The position numbers and the translations under genes are program-made. Under the pieces are notes generated by a model. It did no database searches. It saw only the letters and a program-made list of their open reading frames with translations, and was not told where the DNA came from. DNA of 64,000 nt from Nocardioides sp. Soil774 (GTDB lineage: Bacteria; Actinomycetota; Actinomycetes; Propionibacteriales; Nocardioidaceae). Of this stretch, positions 1 to 7,874 are shown in pieces (the first letter of the stretch is position 1; each line of letters opens with the position of its first letter). The stretch is from NCBI RefSeq assembly GCF_001428125.1, contig NZ_LMSM01000006.1:608270-672269 (forward strand). Reading direction: 5' to 3'.

Positions 1-2
1 CG

Positions 3-1796
3 CCGGGCCCGCTCGTGCTGCTCGGCGCGACGTCGCTCGTGTGCCAGACCTGGGTCGTGGTGGCGCTCCTGCGCCGGTGGTGCCCCACGCTGCTCGGCGC
101 CGGCGGCACGGCGAGCTTCCGCTCCCCACGCACCCTGGCGCGCACGTGCGCCGCGGCTGTCGTCGGCAGCGCGGTCGGCGCCGGGATCGGTGCCACGGGG
201 GTGTGGGCCTCGGGCGGCGCATGGGACGGGTGGGTGCTGCAGGCGTGGTTCGCCCGGCACTTCACCGGGATCCTGGTCGTGGCCTGCGTGGGCCACCTCG
301 CCTGGGAGTGGCGCACCCAGCACGTCGCACCGAGGGCCCGTGGCGGACACCGCACCGAGCTGGTCGTGCTCTGGGCGATCTCCGCCGTCGCGGTGTTCCT
401 GATCTTCCTCCAGCCGCTGCCGCTGGTCTTCCTCGTGATGCCGTTGTCGGTGTGGTCCGCGGCACGCTTCCCGACCTTCCACGCCGCCCTGCACGCGCTC
501 GCGCTCGGCGCGGGCGGGCTGCTGCTGACCCTCGTCGGCCAGGGCCCGTCGCAGATCCTGCCCGACCCCGTGCAGGCCGTGCTGGTCGCGCAGCTGTTCC
601 TCATCGCGGTGCTGCTCACCGGCCTGGCCGTCGGCACCCTCAGCGACCGCATCGACGAGCTGGTCGTCCGCATGGGGCACGCCCGCGCCCGCGCCGCCGA
701 GCAGGCCGAGCTCCTCGCGGAGATGACCGAGAGCATGGACGAGGGCCTCGTCGTGCTCGACCGCGACGGACGCATCGAGCGCAGCAACGGCGCCAGCCGA
801 CGCCTCGCCCACCACGTGAGCCCGGGCAAGCGTGACGCCGTCGCGCTGATGGACCTCGTCGAGCTGGCCCTCAACCCCTCGGCCGACAACACCAGCGCGG
901 CACGGGCAGAGCTCGGCGTGGGCGACGTGTGGGTCCCGCTCGACTCCGGGGAGGACCTGGTGCTCGCCGTGTCGTGCTCCGTGCTCGCGGGACAGGGCGA
1001 GGAGACCGACGACGGTGAGGCCCACGCCGGCAGGCTGCTGGTCCTGCGCGACGTCACCGAGCACCGCCGCGGCATCCGTCCGCTGGTCGGCTTCGCCTCG
1101 ACCGCCGCGCACGACCTGCGCGGACCGCTCACCGCGATCCGCTCGTGGCTCGACCTCGCCGAGGCCGACCTCGACCCCTACAGCGACACCGCCGCCTCGC
1201 TGGCCCGTGCAGGGAAGGCTGCCGACCAGATGGCCCACCTCATCGACGACCTCCTGGCCCACGCGATGGCCGAGGCCGGCGACCTGGTGGTCAGCGACGT
1301 CCCGCTGAGCGGCCCCGACGCCGCGCTCGCGCGGGCGGTGGCGCTGCTCGGCCCCGACGACGTGCTCGAGGTGCCCGACGACCTGCCCGCCGTCCACGCC
1401 GACGAGGTCGCCGTGCGCCAGCTCTTCGCCAACCTGGTCGGCAACGCCGTGAAGTACGCCCGCCCCGGTGTCCCGGCGCGGGTGCGGGTCTCGGCGGAGC
1501 GCCACGGCCCCCGCGTGGTCATCGAGGTCGAGGACAACGGCGTCGGCGTCGACGAGCTTGAGCGGGTGGCCATCTTCCAGCGCTTTCACCGCAGCGACTC
1601 CGTGCGCGCCGGCTTCCGGGGCACCGGCATGGGACTGTCGATCTGCCAGACGATCGTGCAGCGCCACGGCGGCACCATCGAGTGCCTCGCCGCCGACCCC
1701 GGCCCCGGCTCGGTGTTCCGCTTCGACCTTCCCGCCGCCGGTGCCGCGGTCGACGTACCCCCGCTGACCGTGCGCGAGGTGCTCAGCCGCACCTGA
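3..1796 (+). CDS. MASE1-type sensor histidine kinase, 5' end cut off by window edge
   Basis: Membrane sensor kinase that autophosphorylates a histidine and passes the phosphate to a response regulator not in the window. The reading frame is open to the left edge and the first visible residues already look like a membrane helix, so the true start lies outside. The visible part has about 210 residues of hydrophobic helices of MASE1 type, a short coiled coil (about 670-730), a PAS-like domain (about 730-1065), a HisKA dimerisation helix with the phospho-acceptor His at 1110-1112 in AAHDLRGPL, and an ATPase domain with an N box (LVGNAVKY, about 1433-1455) and the G boxes DNGVGV and GTGMGLS (near 1534 and 1621). 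It converges on icmF with a structured repeat between them. The ligand is unknown. Confidence 0.88.
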   Translation, partial: PGPLVLLGATSLVCQTWVVVALLRRWCPTLLGAGGTASFRSPRTLARTCAAAVVGSAVGAGIGATGVWASGGAWDGWVLQAWFARHFTGILVVACVGHLAWEWRTQHVAPRARGGHRTELVVLWAISAVAVFLIFLQPLPLVFLVMPLSVWSAARFPTFHAALHALALGAGGLLLTLVGQGPSQILPDPVQAVLVAQLFLIAVLLTGLAVGTLSDRIDELVVRMGHARARAAEQAELLAEMTESMDEGLVVLDRDGRIERSNGASRRLAHHVSPGKRDAVALMDLVELALNPSADNTSAARAELGVGDVWVPLDSGEDLVLAVSCSVLAGQGEETDDGEAHAGRLLVLRDVTEHRRGIRPLVGFASTAAHDLRGPLTAIRSWLDLAEADLDPYSDTAASLARAGKAADQMAHLIDDLLAHAMAEAGDLVVSDVPLSGPDAALARAVALLGPDDVLEVPDDLPAVHADEVAVRQLFANLVGNAVKYARPGVPARVRVSAERHGPRVVIEVEDNGVGVDELERVAIFQRFHRSDSVRAGFRGTGMGLSICQTIVQRHGGTIECLAADPGPGSVFRFDLPAAGAAVDVPPLTVREVLSRT

Positions 1797-1828
1797 GGGT
1801 TCCGGCAGGCTCATCACCTGGCGTCGCG

Positions 1829-1909
1829 TTCCCCGGATATCCGGGGAAACTGGAGCCTCCAGTGCGAAGTTTCGGGGGTGAGGCTCCAGGTTCGAGGGTT
1901 ATCCGGGGA
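1829..1909 (+). repeat. Palindromic intergenic repeat, class II, copy 1
   Basis: A perfect 20-bp palindrome (1829-1848, core CCCCGGATATCCGGGG) is followed by a stem CTGGAGCCTC/GAGGCTCCAG (1850-1859 with 1880-1889) around a near-palindromic CGAAGTTTCG core. At 1900-1909 TATCCGGGGA repeats the right half of the head palindrome. The layout matches the copy at 54639-54705. It lies between two converging genes and could end both transcripts. Confidence 0.8.
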
Positions 1910-1942
1910 TCGCGACCGGCCAGCCGACGTGCCCCGGCAGGC

Positions 1943-4900
1943 TCAGACGTTGCGGCGGTACTGCCCGCCGACCTCGAAGAACGCCTCGGTCACCTGCTGC
2001 AGCGAGCAGACCCTCGCTGCGTCCATCAGGACTGCGAAGACGTTGTCGCCGTGGATCGCCGCGTCCTTGAGCCGCGCCAGCGCCTCCTGGGCCTCGGCGC
2101 CGTGGGCGGCCTGGAAGGCGCGCACGCGCTCGAGCTGCGACGACTTCTCGGTCTCGGTGGCGCGGGCGAGCTCGATCTCCTTGGGCTGCGCGTCCGCCGC
2201 GGACTCCTTGACGAAGGTGTTCACGCCGATGATCGGCAGCGAGCCGTCGTGCTTGCGGTGCTCGTAGAGCATCGACTCGTCCTGGATCCGGCCGCGCTGG
2301 TAGCCGGTCTCCATCGCGCCGAGGACGCCGCCGCGCTCGTTGATCGAGTCGAACTCGGCCAGCACCGCCGCTTCCACGAGGTCAGTGAGGTCGTCGATGA
2401 CGAACGAGCCCTGGAGCGGGTTCTCGTTCATCGCCAGGCCCCACTCGCGGTTGATGATCAGCTGGATCGCCAGCGCGCGGCGCACGGAGTCCTCCGTCGG
2501 GGTCGTCACCGCCTCGTCGTACGCGTTGGTGTGCAGGCTGTTGGCGTTGTCGTAGATCGCGATCAGGGCCTGCAGCGTGGTGCGGATGTCGTTGAAGTCC
2601 ATCTCCTGCGCGTGCAGCGACCGGCCGGACGTCTGCACGTGGTACTTCAGCTTCTGCGAGCGCTCGGAGGCGCCGTACTTCTCCTTCATCGTCACCGCCC
2701 AGATGCGGCGCGCGACGCGGCCCAGGACGGAGTACTCCGGGTCCATGCCGTTGGAGAAGAAGAAGCTCAGGTTGGGTGCGAAGTCGTCGATGTGCATGCC
2801 GCGTGCGAGGTAGGCCTCGACGTAGGTGAAGCCGTTGGCGAGGGTGAAGGCGAGCTGGCTGATGGGGTTCGCCCCGGCCTCGGCGATGTGGTAGCCGGAG
2901 ATCGACACCGAGTAGAAGTTGCGCACCTGGTGCTCGATGAACCACTCCTGGATGTCGGCCATCATCCGCAGGCTGAACTCCGTGGAGAACAGGCAGGTGT
3001 TCTGCCCCTGGTCCTCCTTGAGGATGTCGGCCTGCACCGTGCCGCGCACGTTGGCCAGGGCGTACGCCGCCAGCTCGGCGCGCTCGTCGTCGCTCGGCTC
3101 GCGGCCCTCCCGCTCGCGGAAGGCGTCGACCTGCTGGTCGATGGCGGTGTTGAGGAAGAACGCCAGCACGGTGGGCGCGGGACCGTTGATGGTCATGCTC
3201 ACGCTGGTCGTCGGCGAGACGAGGTCGAAGCCGTCGTAGAGCGCCTTCATGTCGTCGAGCGTGGCCACCGAGACGCCGGAGGTGCCGACCTTGCCGTAGA
3301 CGTCGGGGCGCGGGTCGGGGTCGCGGCCGTAGAGGGTGACGGAGTCGAACGCCGTCGACAGCCGGGTCGCGTCGTTGCCCTCCGACAGGATCTTGAAGCG
3401 GCGGTTGGTGCGCGCGGGGTCGCCCTCGCCGGCGAACATGCGCGCCGGGTCCTCGTTGTCGCGCTTGAACGGGAAGACGCCCGCGGTGAAGGGGTAGTAG
3501 CCCGGCAGGTTCTCGTTGCGCCAGAACGTCACCAGCTCGCCGTGGTCGGCGAAGCGCGGCAGCGAGACGCGGGGGATCTTGTTGCCGCTGAGCGACTCGC
3601 GGGTCAGCCTGGTGGTGATCTCGCGGTCGCGGACCACCACGGTCTGCTCGTCACCGGAGTAGGACTCCACGACCGCGGGCCAGCCCTCGATCTGGTCGGC
3701 GACCTCGTGGGGCACGGCCTTGCGGGCGGCCTCGAGCAGCGCGGGGACGCCGCCCGGGTCGCCGTCGCCCAGCTGGTCGGCGACGTACTGCACGCGCTGC
3801 AGGTTGCGCGCCGCCTCGGCGAGCTCGGTGGTGCGGGCGTGGTAGCCGCGGACCGTCTCGGTGATCTCCGAGAGGTAGCGCACGCGCTCGGCCGGCACGA
3901 CCTGCCGGATGCCGGAGGAGTGGCGTACGTCGACGTGCGGCAGCGTGCCCTCGGCGACGACGAGGCCGGCGGCGGCCAGCTCGGAGCGCAGGTGCTGGTA
4001 GAGCGCGGTGACACCGTCGTCGTTGAAGGTCGCGGCGCTGGTGCCGAAGACCGGCATCTCGTGCGGCTGCTTGCCGAACGCATTGCGGTTGCGCACGAGC
4101 TGGCGACCCACGTCGCGCAGCGCGTCCTTGGCGCCGCGGCGCTCGAACTTGTTGATCGCGACGCTGTCGGCGAAGTCGAGCATGTCGATCTTCTCCAGCT
4201 GCGAGGCGGCGCCGAACTCCGGCGTCATGACGTAGAGCGAGTGGTCGACCAGCGGCACGATGCCCGCGTCGCCCTGGCCGATGCCGGGGGTCTCGACGAT
4301 CACCAGGTCGTTGCCCGCGGCCTTGAGCACGTCGATCACGTCGGCGAGGTGCTCGGGCACCTCGTGGGCCCCGCGGGTGGCCAGCGAGCGGAAGAACACG
4401 CGGTCGCCGTCGAGCGAGTTGGCGCGGATCCGGTCGCCGAGCAGCGCCCCGCCGCCCTTGCGGCGGGTGGGGTCGACGGCGACGACCGCGATGCGCAGCT
4501 TGTCCTGCTGGTCGGTGCGGAAACGGCGCACGACCTCGTCGGTCAGCGACGACTTGCCCGACCCACCGGTGCCGGTGATGCCGAGGACCGGCACCACGCG
4601 CCGCGTCGCCGCGGCCCGGATCTCGGCGAGCGTCGCCTCGTCGAGGCGGCCGCCCTCGGCGCCGGTGATGGCGCGGGCGACGGCGAACCGGTCACCGGAG
4701 AGCACGGCGTCGGCGGTGACCTGCTTGTCCTGCCACAGGTCGACGTCGCAGTCGGCGACGACCGAGTTGATCATCCCGACGAGGCCCATCTTCTGGCCGT
4801 CCTCGGGGGAGAAGATCGTCACGCCCGACTCGCGCAGGCGGGTGATCTCCGACGGCACGATGACGCCACCGCCACCGCCGACGACCCGGACGTGGCCGGC

Positions 4901-5167
4901 GCCCTGGGCGCGCAGCGACTCCACGAGGTACTCGAAGTACTCCACGTGGCCGCCCTGGTAGGACGACACCGCCACGCCCTGGACGTCCTCCTCGAGCGCG
5001 GCGTCCACGACCTCCTGCACCGAGCGGTTGTGCCCGAGGTGGATCACCTCGCAGCCCTGGCTCATGAAGATGCGCCGCATGATGTTGATCGAGGCGTCGT
5101 GGCCGTCGAACAGCGCGGACGCGGTCACCAGGCGGATGGGGTGCTGCGGCGTGTGGAGGTCGGCCAT
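1943..5167 (-). CDS. icmF: Fused isobutyryl-CoA mutase (B12 domain + G-protein chaperone + mutase)
   Basis: Adenosylcobalamin-dependent enzyme that interconverts isobutyryl-CoA and n-butyryl-CoA (related acyl-CoAs possible). At 1074 residues it has the full IcmF layout. The N-terminal cobalamin domain carries DGHDAS with the axial His at residue 23. A MeaB-like GTPase follows with P-loop GTGGSGKSS (199-207), and a TIM-barrel mutase domain fills roughly 520-1074. Fusion of the chaperone GTPase between the two mutase parts distinguishes IcmF from methylmalonyl-CoA mutase. The ATG has TACTAT 6 nt upstream, so the mRNA is probably leaderless, and an imperfect palindrome covers that -10 box (5174-5193). 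It converges on the histidine kinase gene. Confidence 0.93.
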   Translation of the reverse strand: MADLHTPQHPIRLVTASALFDGHDASINIMRRIFMSQGCEVIHLGHNRSVQEVVDAALEEDVQGVAVSSYQGGHVEYFEYLVESLRAQGAGHVRVVGGGGGVIVPSEITRLRESGVTIFSPEDGQKMGLVGMINSVVADCDVDLWQDKQVTADAVLSGDRFAVARAITGAEGGRLDEATLAEIRAAATRRVVPVLGITGTGGSGKSSLTDEVVRRFRTDQQDKLRIAVVAVDPTRRKGGGALLGDRIRANSLDGDRVFFRSLATRGAHEVPEHLADVIDVLKAAGNDLVIVETPGIGQGDAGIVPLVDHSLYVMTPEFGAASQLEKIDMLDFADSVAINKFERRGAKDALRDVGRQLVRNRNAFGKQPHEMPVFGTSAATFNDDGVTALYQHLRSELAAAGLVVAEGTLPHVDVRHSSGIRQVVPAERVRYLSEITETVRGYHARTTELAEAARNLQRVQYVADQLGDGDPGGVPALLEAARKAVPHEVADQIEGWPAVVESYSGDEQTVVVRDREITTRLTRESLSGNKIPRVSLPRFADHGELVTFWRNENLPGYYPFTAGVFPFKRDNEDPARMFAGEGDPARTNRRFKILSEGNDATRLSTAFDSVTLYGRDPDPRPDVYGKVGTSGVSVATLDDMKALYDGFDLVSPTTSVSMTINGPAPTVLAFFLNTAIDQQVDAFREREGREPSDDERAELAAYALANVRGTVQADILKEDQGQNTCLFSTEFSLRMMADIQEWFIEHQVRNFYSVSISGYHIAEAGANPISQLAFTLANGFTYVEAYLARGMHIDDFAPNLSFFFSNGMDPEYSVLGRVARRIWAVTMKEKYGASERSQKLKYHVQTSGRSLHAQEMDFNDIRTTLQALIAIYDNANSLHTNAYDEAVTTPTEDSVRRALAIQLIINREWGLAMNENPLQGSFVIDDLTDLVEAAVLAEFDSINERGGVLGAMETGYQRGRIQDESMLYEHRKHDGSLPIIGVNTFVKESAADAQPKEIELARATETEKSSQLERVRAFQAAHGAEAQEALARLKDAAIHGDNVFAVLMDAARVCSLQQVTEAFFEVGGQYRRNV

Positions 5168-5173
5168 GCCCCG

Positions 5174-5193
5174 ATAGTAGGACTTCCAACTAT
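5174..5193 (-). promoter_or_regulatory. Candidate operator over the icmF -10 box
   Basis: An imperfect 20-bp inverted repeat, ATAGT-A-GGA...TCC-A-ACTAT, overlaps TACTAT, the -10 box of icmF on the minus strand (forward 5174-5179). A repressor bound here would block initiation. The MarR-family gene just downstream of the intervening repeat is one candidate, but the assignment is a guess. Confidence 0.45.
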
Positions 5194-5224
5194 TACTGGC
5201 GAGTCACGAGTTCCCGGGCAGGGA

Positions 5225-5300
5225 AGTCCCCGGATATCCGGGGAGTCTCCCGGTTGTCACCCCAGATCTCGGCCGACAACCAGGAGACTCGGGTGCAAAG
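5225..5300 (+). repeat. Palindromic intergenic repeat, class I, solo copy
   Basis: The head palindrome TCCCCGGATATCCGGGGA (5227-5244) runs into a 16-bp stem with one mismatch (5243-5258 with 5275-5290; arms GAGTCTCCCGGTTGTC and GACAACCAGGAGACTC). The loop carries AGATCT and the element ends GGGTGCAAAG (5291-5300). It is the same element as those at 16035-16114 and 17153-17231. It sits between the icmF start and the marR stop. Confidence 0.85.
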
Positions 5301-5304
5301 GTGC

Positions 5305-5796
5305 TCAGGACGAGTCGCCGAGGCCGGTCCGCAGCTCGGTCAACCGGTCGGTCAGCTCGCGTACGCCGTCCGCGGGCAGGCCCGGGGACTCGAAGACCTC
5401 CGCGTTGAGCGCCGCCGTCGCGGCCTCCACGGCCTCGCGTCCGGCGTCGGTGAGCACCGCGCGCACGACGCGCTTGTCGGCGTCGCTGCGCACCCGCTCG
5501 ACGTAGCCCTGGGCCACCAGCCGGTCGACGGCGTTGGTGACGCTGGTCGGGTGCACCTGGAGCAGCGAGCCGAGTCGCGACATCGGCATCGCGGAGCCGC
5601 GCGTGAAGGACAGCAGGCGCAGCACCTCGTAGCGGGCGAAGGTGAGCTCGCGCGGTCGCAGCACGGCGTCGATGCGCTCGAGCAGCAGCTGCTGCGCGCG
5701 CACCACCGAGGTCACCATCGCCATCCCGTCGGCGGCCTCGGGCCAGCCGTGGGCCACCCACTGGCGGTGGGCCTCGACGATCGGGTCGCGCGTCAT
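5305..5796 (-). CDS. MarR-family transcriptional regulator
   Basis: A 163-residue winged-helix DNA-binding protein, probably a ligand-responsive dimeric repressor. The core helices (MSRLGSLLQVHPTSVTNAVDRL) and the wing (VERVRSDADKRVVRAVLTDAG) are typical of MarR, with amphipathic dimer helices at both ends. The ATG at 5796 was chosen because the MarR fold begins directly after it; the frame stays open upstream but overlaps the neighbouring gene. It lies 11 bp after the B12-binding-like gene, probably in one operon. The target is unknown; the icmF operator-like site is nearby. Confidence 0.88.
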   Translation of the reverse strand: MTRDPIVEAHRQWVAHGWPEAADGMAMVTSVVRAQQLLLERIDAVLRPRELTFARYEVLRLLSFTRGSAMPMSRLGSLLQVHPTSVTNAVDRLVAQGYVERVRSDADKRVVRAVLTDAGREAVEAATAALNAEVFESPGLPADGVRELTDRLTELRTGLGDSS

Positions 5797-5807
5797 GGGG
5801 ATGGAGG

Positions 5808-6551
5808 CTAACCGGACAGACCGGTGAGCACCGCGTGCGCCTCGACCATCGCCGGCCCGTACCAGGTGAGCAGCCGCCCGGACACGAGCCGCGTCGGGGT
5901 GGCGAAGGCCTCCGGCCCGTCGTCGGCGGTGAAGACGTAGGGCTCGTCGGGCAGCAGCACGACGTCGGCGCCGGTCGCGTCGATCTCCTCGAGGGGGATC
6001 GTGGGGTAGCGGCCCTCGCGGGCGGACAGCACGTTGACCAGCCCGGCCCGGGTGAGCAGGTCGTCGGTGTAGGTCGGCGACCCGACGACCATCCACGGGT
6101 CGCGCCAGATCGGCACCGCGACCCGCAGCCGCGGTGCGACCGGGGCGGACCAGAGCCCGCGCGCCTCGACGAGCCACGACGGGTCGCGCAGGTCGAGCGC
6201 CTCGTCGAGCAGGCGCGACATCGACGCCAGCGACTCCTCGACGGTCTCGATGCGGGTCACCCACACCGCGACGCCGGCCTCGCGCAGGCGGCGTACGTCG
6301 AGCTCGCGGTTCTCCTCCTGGTTGGCCACCACCAGGTCGGGTGAGAGGGCGCGGACCGCGGCGAGGTCGGGGTTCTTGGTGCCGCGCACGCGGGGCACGT
6401 CGAGGTCGGCGGGGTGCGTGCACCAGTCGGTGGCGCCGACGAGCCGGTCGGGCGCGGTGGCCGCGAGCGCCTCGGTCAGCGAGGGGACGAGGCAGACGAC
6501 GCGGCGGGCCGGGGCGGTCAGGGGGACGTCGGCACCGAGGTCGTCGCGCAT
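5808..6551 (-). CDS. BtuF-like helical-backbone metal/cobalamin receptor, no export signal
   Basis: A 247-residue protein with the two-lobed helical-backbone fold of periplasmic receptors for cobalamin and iron chelates. Typical stretches are RVVCLVPSLTEAL near the N-terminus, TKNPDLAAVRALSPDLVVANQEEN in the first lobe, and the bridging helix before the second lobe. No signal peptide or lipobox is visible, which is unusual for a binding protein, and no ABC permease or ATPase is adjacent. It may act in the cytoplasm or as an enzyme-associated B12 binder. The ATG at 6551 has TACCCT 7 nt upstream (forward 6559-6564), suggesting a leaderless transcript. The marR gene follows. Confidence 0.8.
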   Translation of the reverse strand: MRDDLGADVPLTAPARRVVCLVPSLTEALAATAPDRLVGATDWCTHPADLDVPRVRGTKNPDLAAVRALSPDLVVANQEENRELDVRRLREAGVAVWVTRIETVEESLASMSRLLDEALDLRDPSWLVEARGLWSAPVAPRLRVAVPIWRDPWMVVGSPTYTDDLLTRAGLVNVLSAREGRYPTIPLEEIDATGADVVLLPDEPYVFTADDGPEAFATPTRLVSGRLLTWYGPAMVEAHAVLTGLSG

Positions 6552-6580
6552 GTGGTCGAGGGTAGGGGGCCGCGACCGGC

Positions 6581-7798
6581 TCAGCGCCGCACGCCCTTGC
6601 GCCACGCGCTGAAGGAGGTCAGGCGCTGGTCGGCGGGCCGGACCAGCCACGGCCAGGGGAGCAGGTGCGCGACGTCGAGGGACGCCGCGCGGCGCACGAA
6701 GCCCGGCACCGGGGCGAAGGTGACGGCGAGCGGCCTGCCCGCCAGCTCGTCCACCGGCCGCCCGAGGCGTACGTCGACCTCGCGGCGCCCGGCCAGGTCG
6801 GCGAGGCACTCGACCAGGAACACCAGGCGCTTGCCCGACAGGCGCAGCGAGCGCAGCAGCGGCTCGTCGAGGACGAAGACCACGGGCAGGTCGGGGTGCG
6901 CGGCCAGCGCCGGGTCGGCGTCGCCCAGGGACTCGGCGGTCAGCCACACCGTCTCCGGCTCGCCGCGGCGGACGGGGGACTCCGGCCCGGCGCCCGGCTC
7001 GTGACCGGTCGCGGGCGGGGGCGACGTGCGCGGCCCCGGTGTCGCGTCGGGCCAGCCCTGGATCGGGCACGCCTCGCGCAGGGGGCACGAGCGGCACAGC
7101 TGGGGCGCCCGGTTCTCGACCTGCCAGCGGCTGAACCCGTAGGGCTTGCCGGTGCCCGCGCCGACGGTCCACTGCCAGCCGAGGCGGTTGGCCGCGCGCG
7201 AGCCGTCGAGCAGGTGGCGGAAGAAGTCGTCCTCACCCTCGCGCCAGCTGCGGCCGTGACGCACGGTCCAGTGCGAGGCCCACCACATGCGGGTCTGGTT
7301 GACCAGCCAGCCCTCGCCCTCGAGCTCCCCGCGCAACCACGACGTGCAGGCCATCTCCTCGCCCCAGCCCGCGGCCGGCGCGGGCGGTCGCGGGGGCTCG
7401 AATCGCAGCGGCTCGGCCAGCGCGGACGGCGTACGGGCGTAGAGGTGGCGGGCGAACTCCTGCCACATGAGCTCGTCGCGGTAGCGGTTGCGGTCCGAGG
7501 TCGGCGCCGCGGCCACCGCGTCCCACAGGTCGGGCAGCGTCACGAGTCCGTGGCGGACGTAGGGCGACATGCGGCTGGCGCCGCGTCGGTGCTCGGGCAG
7601 GACGGTCGAGCGCGAGCGGGCGTAGCCCGTGACGTCGAGGGTGGCGAGAGCCGCGTCGGCCGCGGCCTGCCCGCCCGTGTGGCCGCCGGCCCGGACGCCG
7701 TCCGGCCCCTCCAGGGCCAGGTGCCCGAGGTGGGTCGCGACCCACGCCAGCACCGCGTCGTGGTCGTCGACGTCCGGCAGGGCTGCGAGCGAGGGCAC
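6581..7798 (-). CDS. Photolyase/cryptochrome-like FAD protein with apparently permuted domain order
   Basis: 405 residues. Residues ~15-232 look like the helical FAD-binding domain of DNA photolyases: DELMWQEFARHLY, a helix with NQTRMWWASH, then REGEDDFFRHLLDGSRAANRLGWQW. A cysteine motif C-x2-C-x5-C follows (C235, C238, C244) with a proline-rich linker. Residues ~283-400 resemble the alpha/beta antenna domain that normally comes first in photolyases (VWLT..SLGDADPALAAHPDLPVVFVLDE, ending in a TSFSAWRKGVRR stretch). The usual order therefore seems reversed. The GTG at 7798 was preferred because AGGGTGA lies 7 nt upstream; an ATG at 7876 would overlap the divergent gene. A light-driven DNA repair or flavoprotein role is likely but unproven. 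Confidence 0.75.
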   Translation of the reverse strand: MPSLAALPDVDDHDAVLAWVATHLGHLALEGPDGVRAGGHTGGQAAADAALATLDVTGYARSRSTVLPEHRRGASRMSPYVRHGLVTLPDLWDAVAAAPTSDRNRYRDELMWQEFARHLYARTPSALAEPLRFEPPRPPAPAAGWGEEMACTSWLRGELEGEGWLVNQTRMWWASHWTVRHGRSWREGEDDFFRHLLDGSRAANRLGWQWTVGAGTGKPYGFSRWQVENRAPQLCRSCPLREACPIQGWPDATPGPRTSPPPATGHEPGAGPESPVRRGEPETVWLTAESLGDADPALAAHPDLPVVFVLDEPLLRSLRLSGKRLVFLVECLADLAGRREVDVRLGRPVDELAGRPLAVTFAPVPGFVRRAASLDVAHLLPWPWLVRPADQRLTSFSAWRKGVRR

Positions 7799-7874
7799 GT
7801 AGTCACCCTGCCACCCACGGGTTCGGACGACCGGGTGATGGGGTCGGGCCCCCGTGCGTGGTGGAGTTGTCCCC

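Noticed and set aside
1682..5506. A 1274-codon open frame on the plus strand opposite icmF
   Set aside because: It mirrors icmF, is a low-complexity translation of high-GC antisense codons with no domain, and icmF itself is unmistakable.
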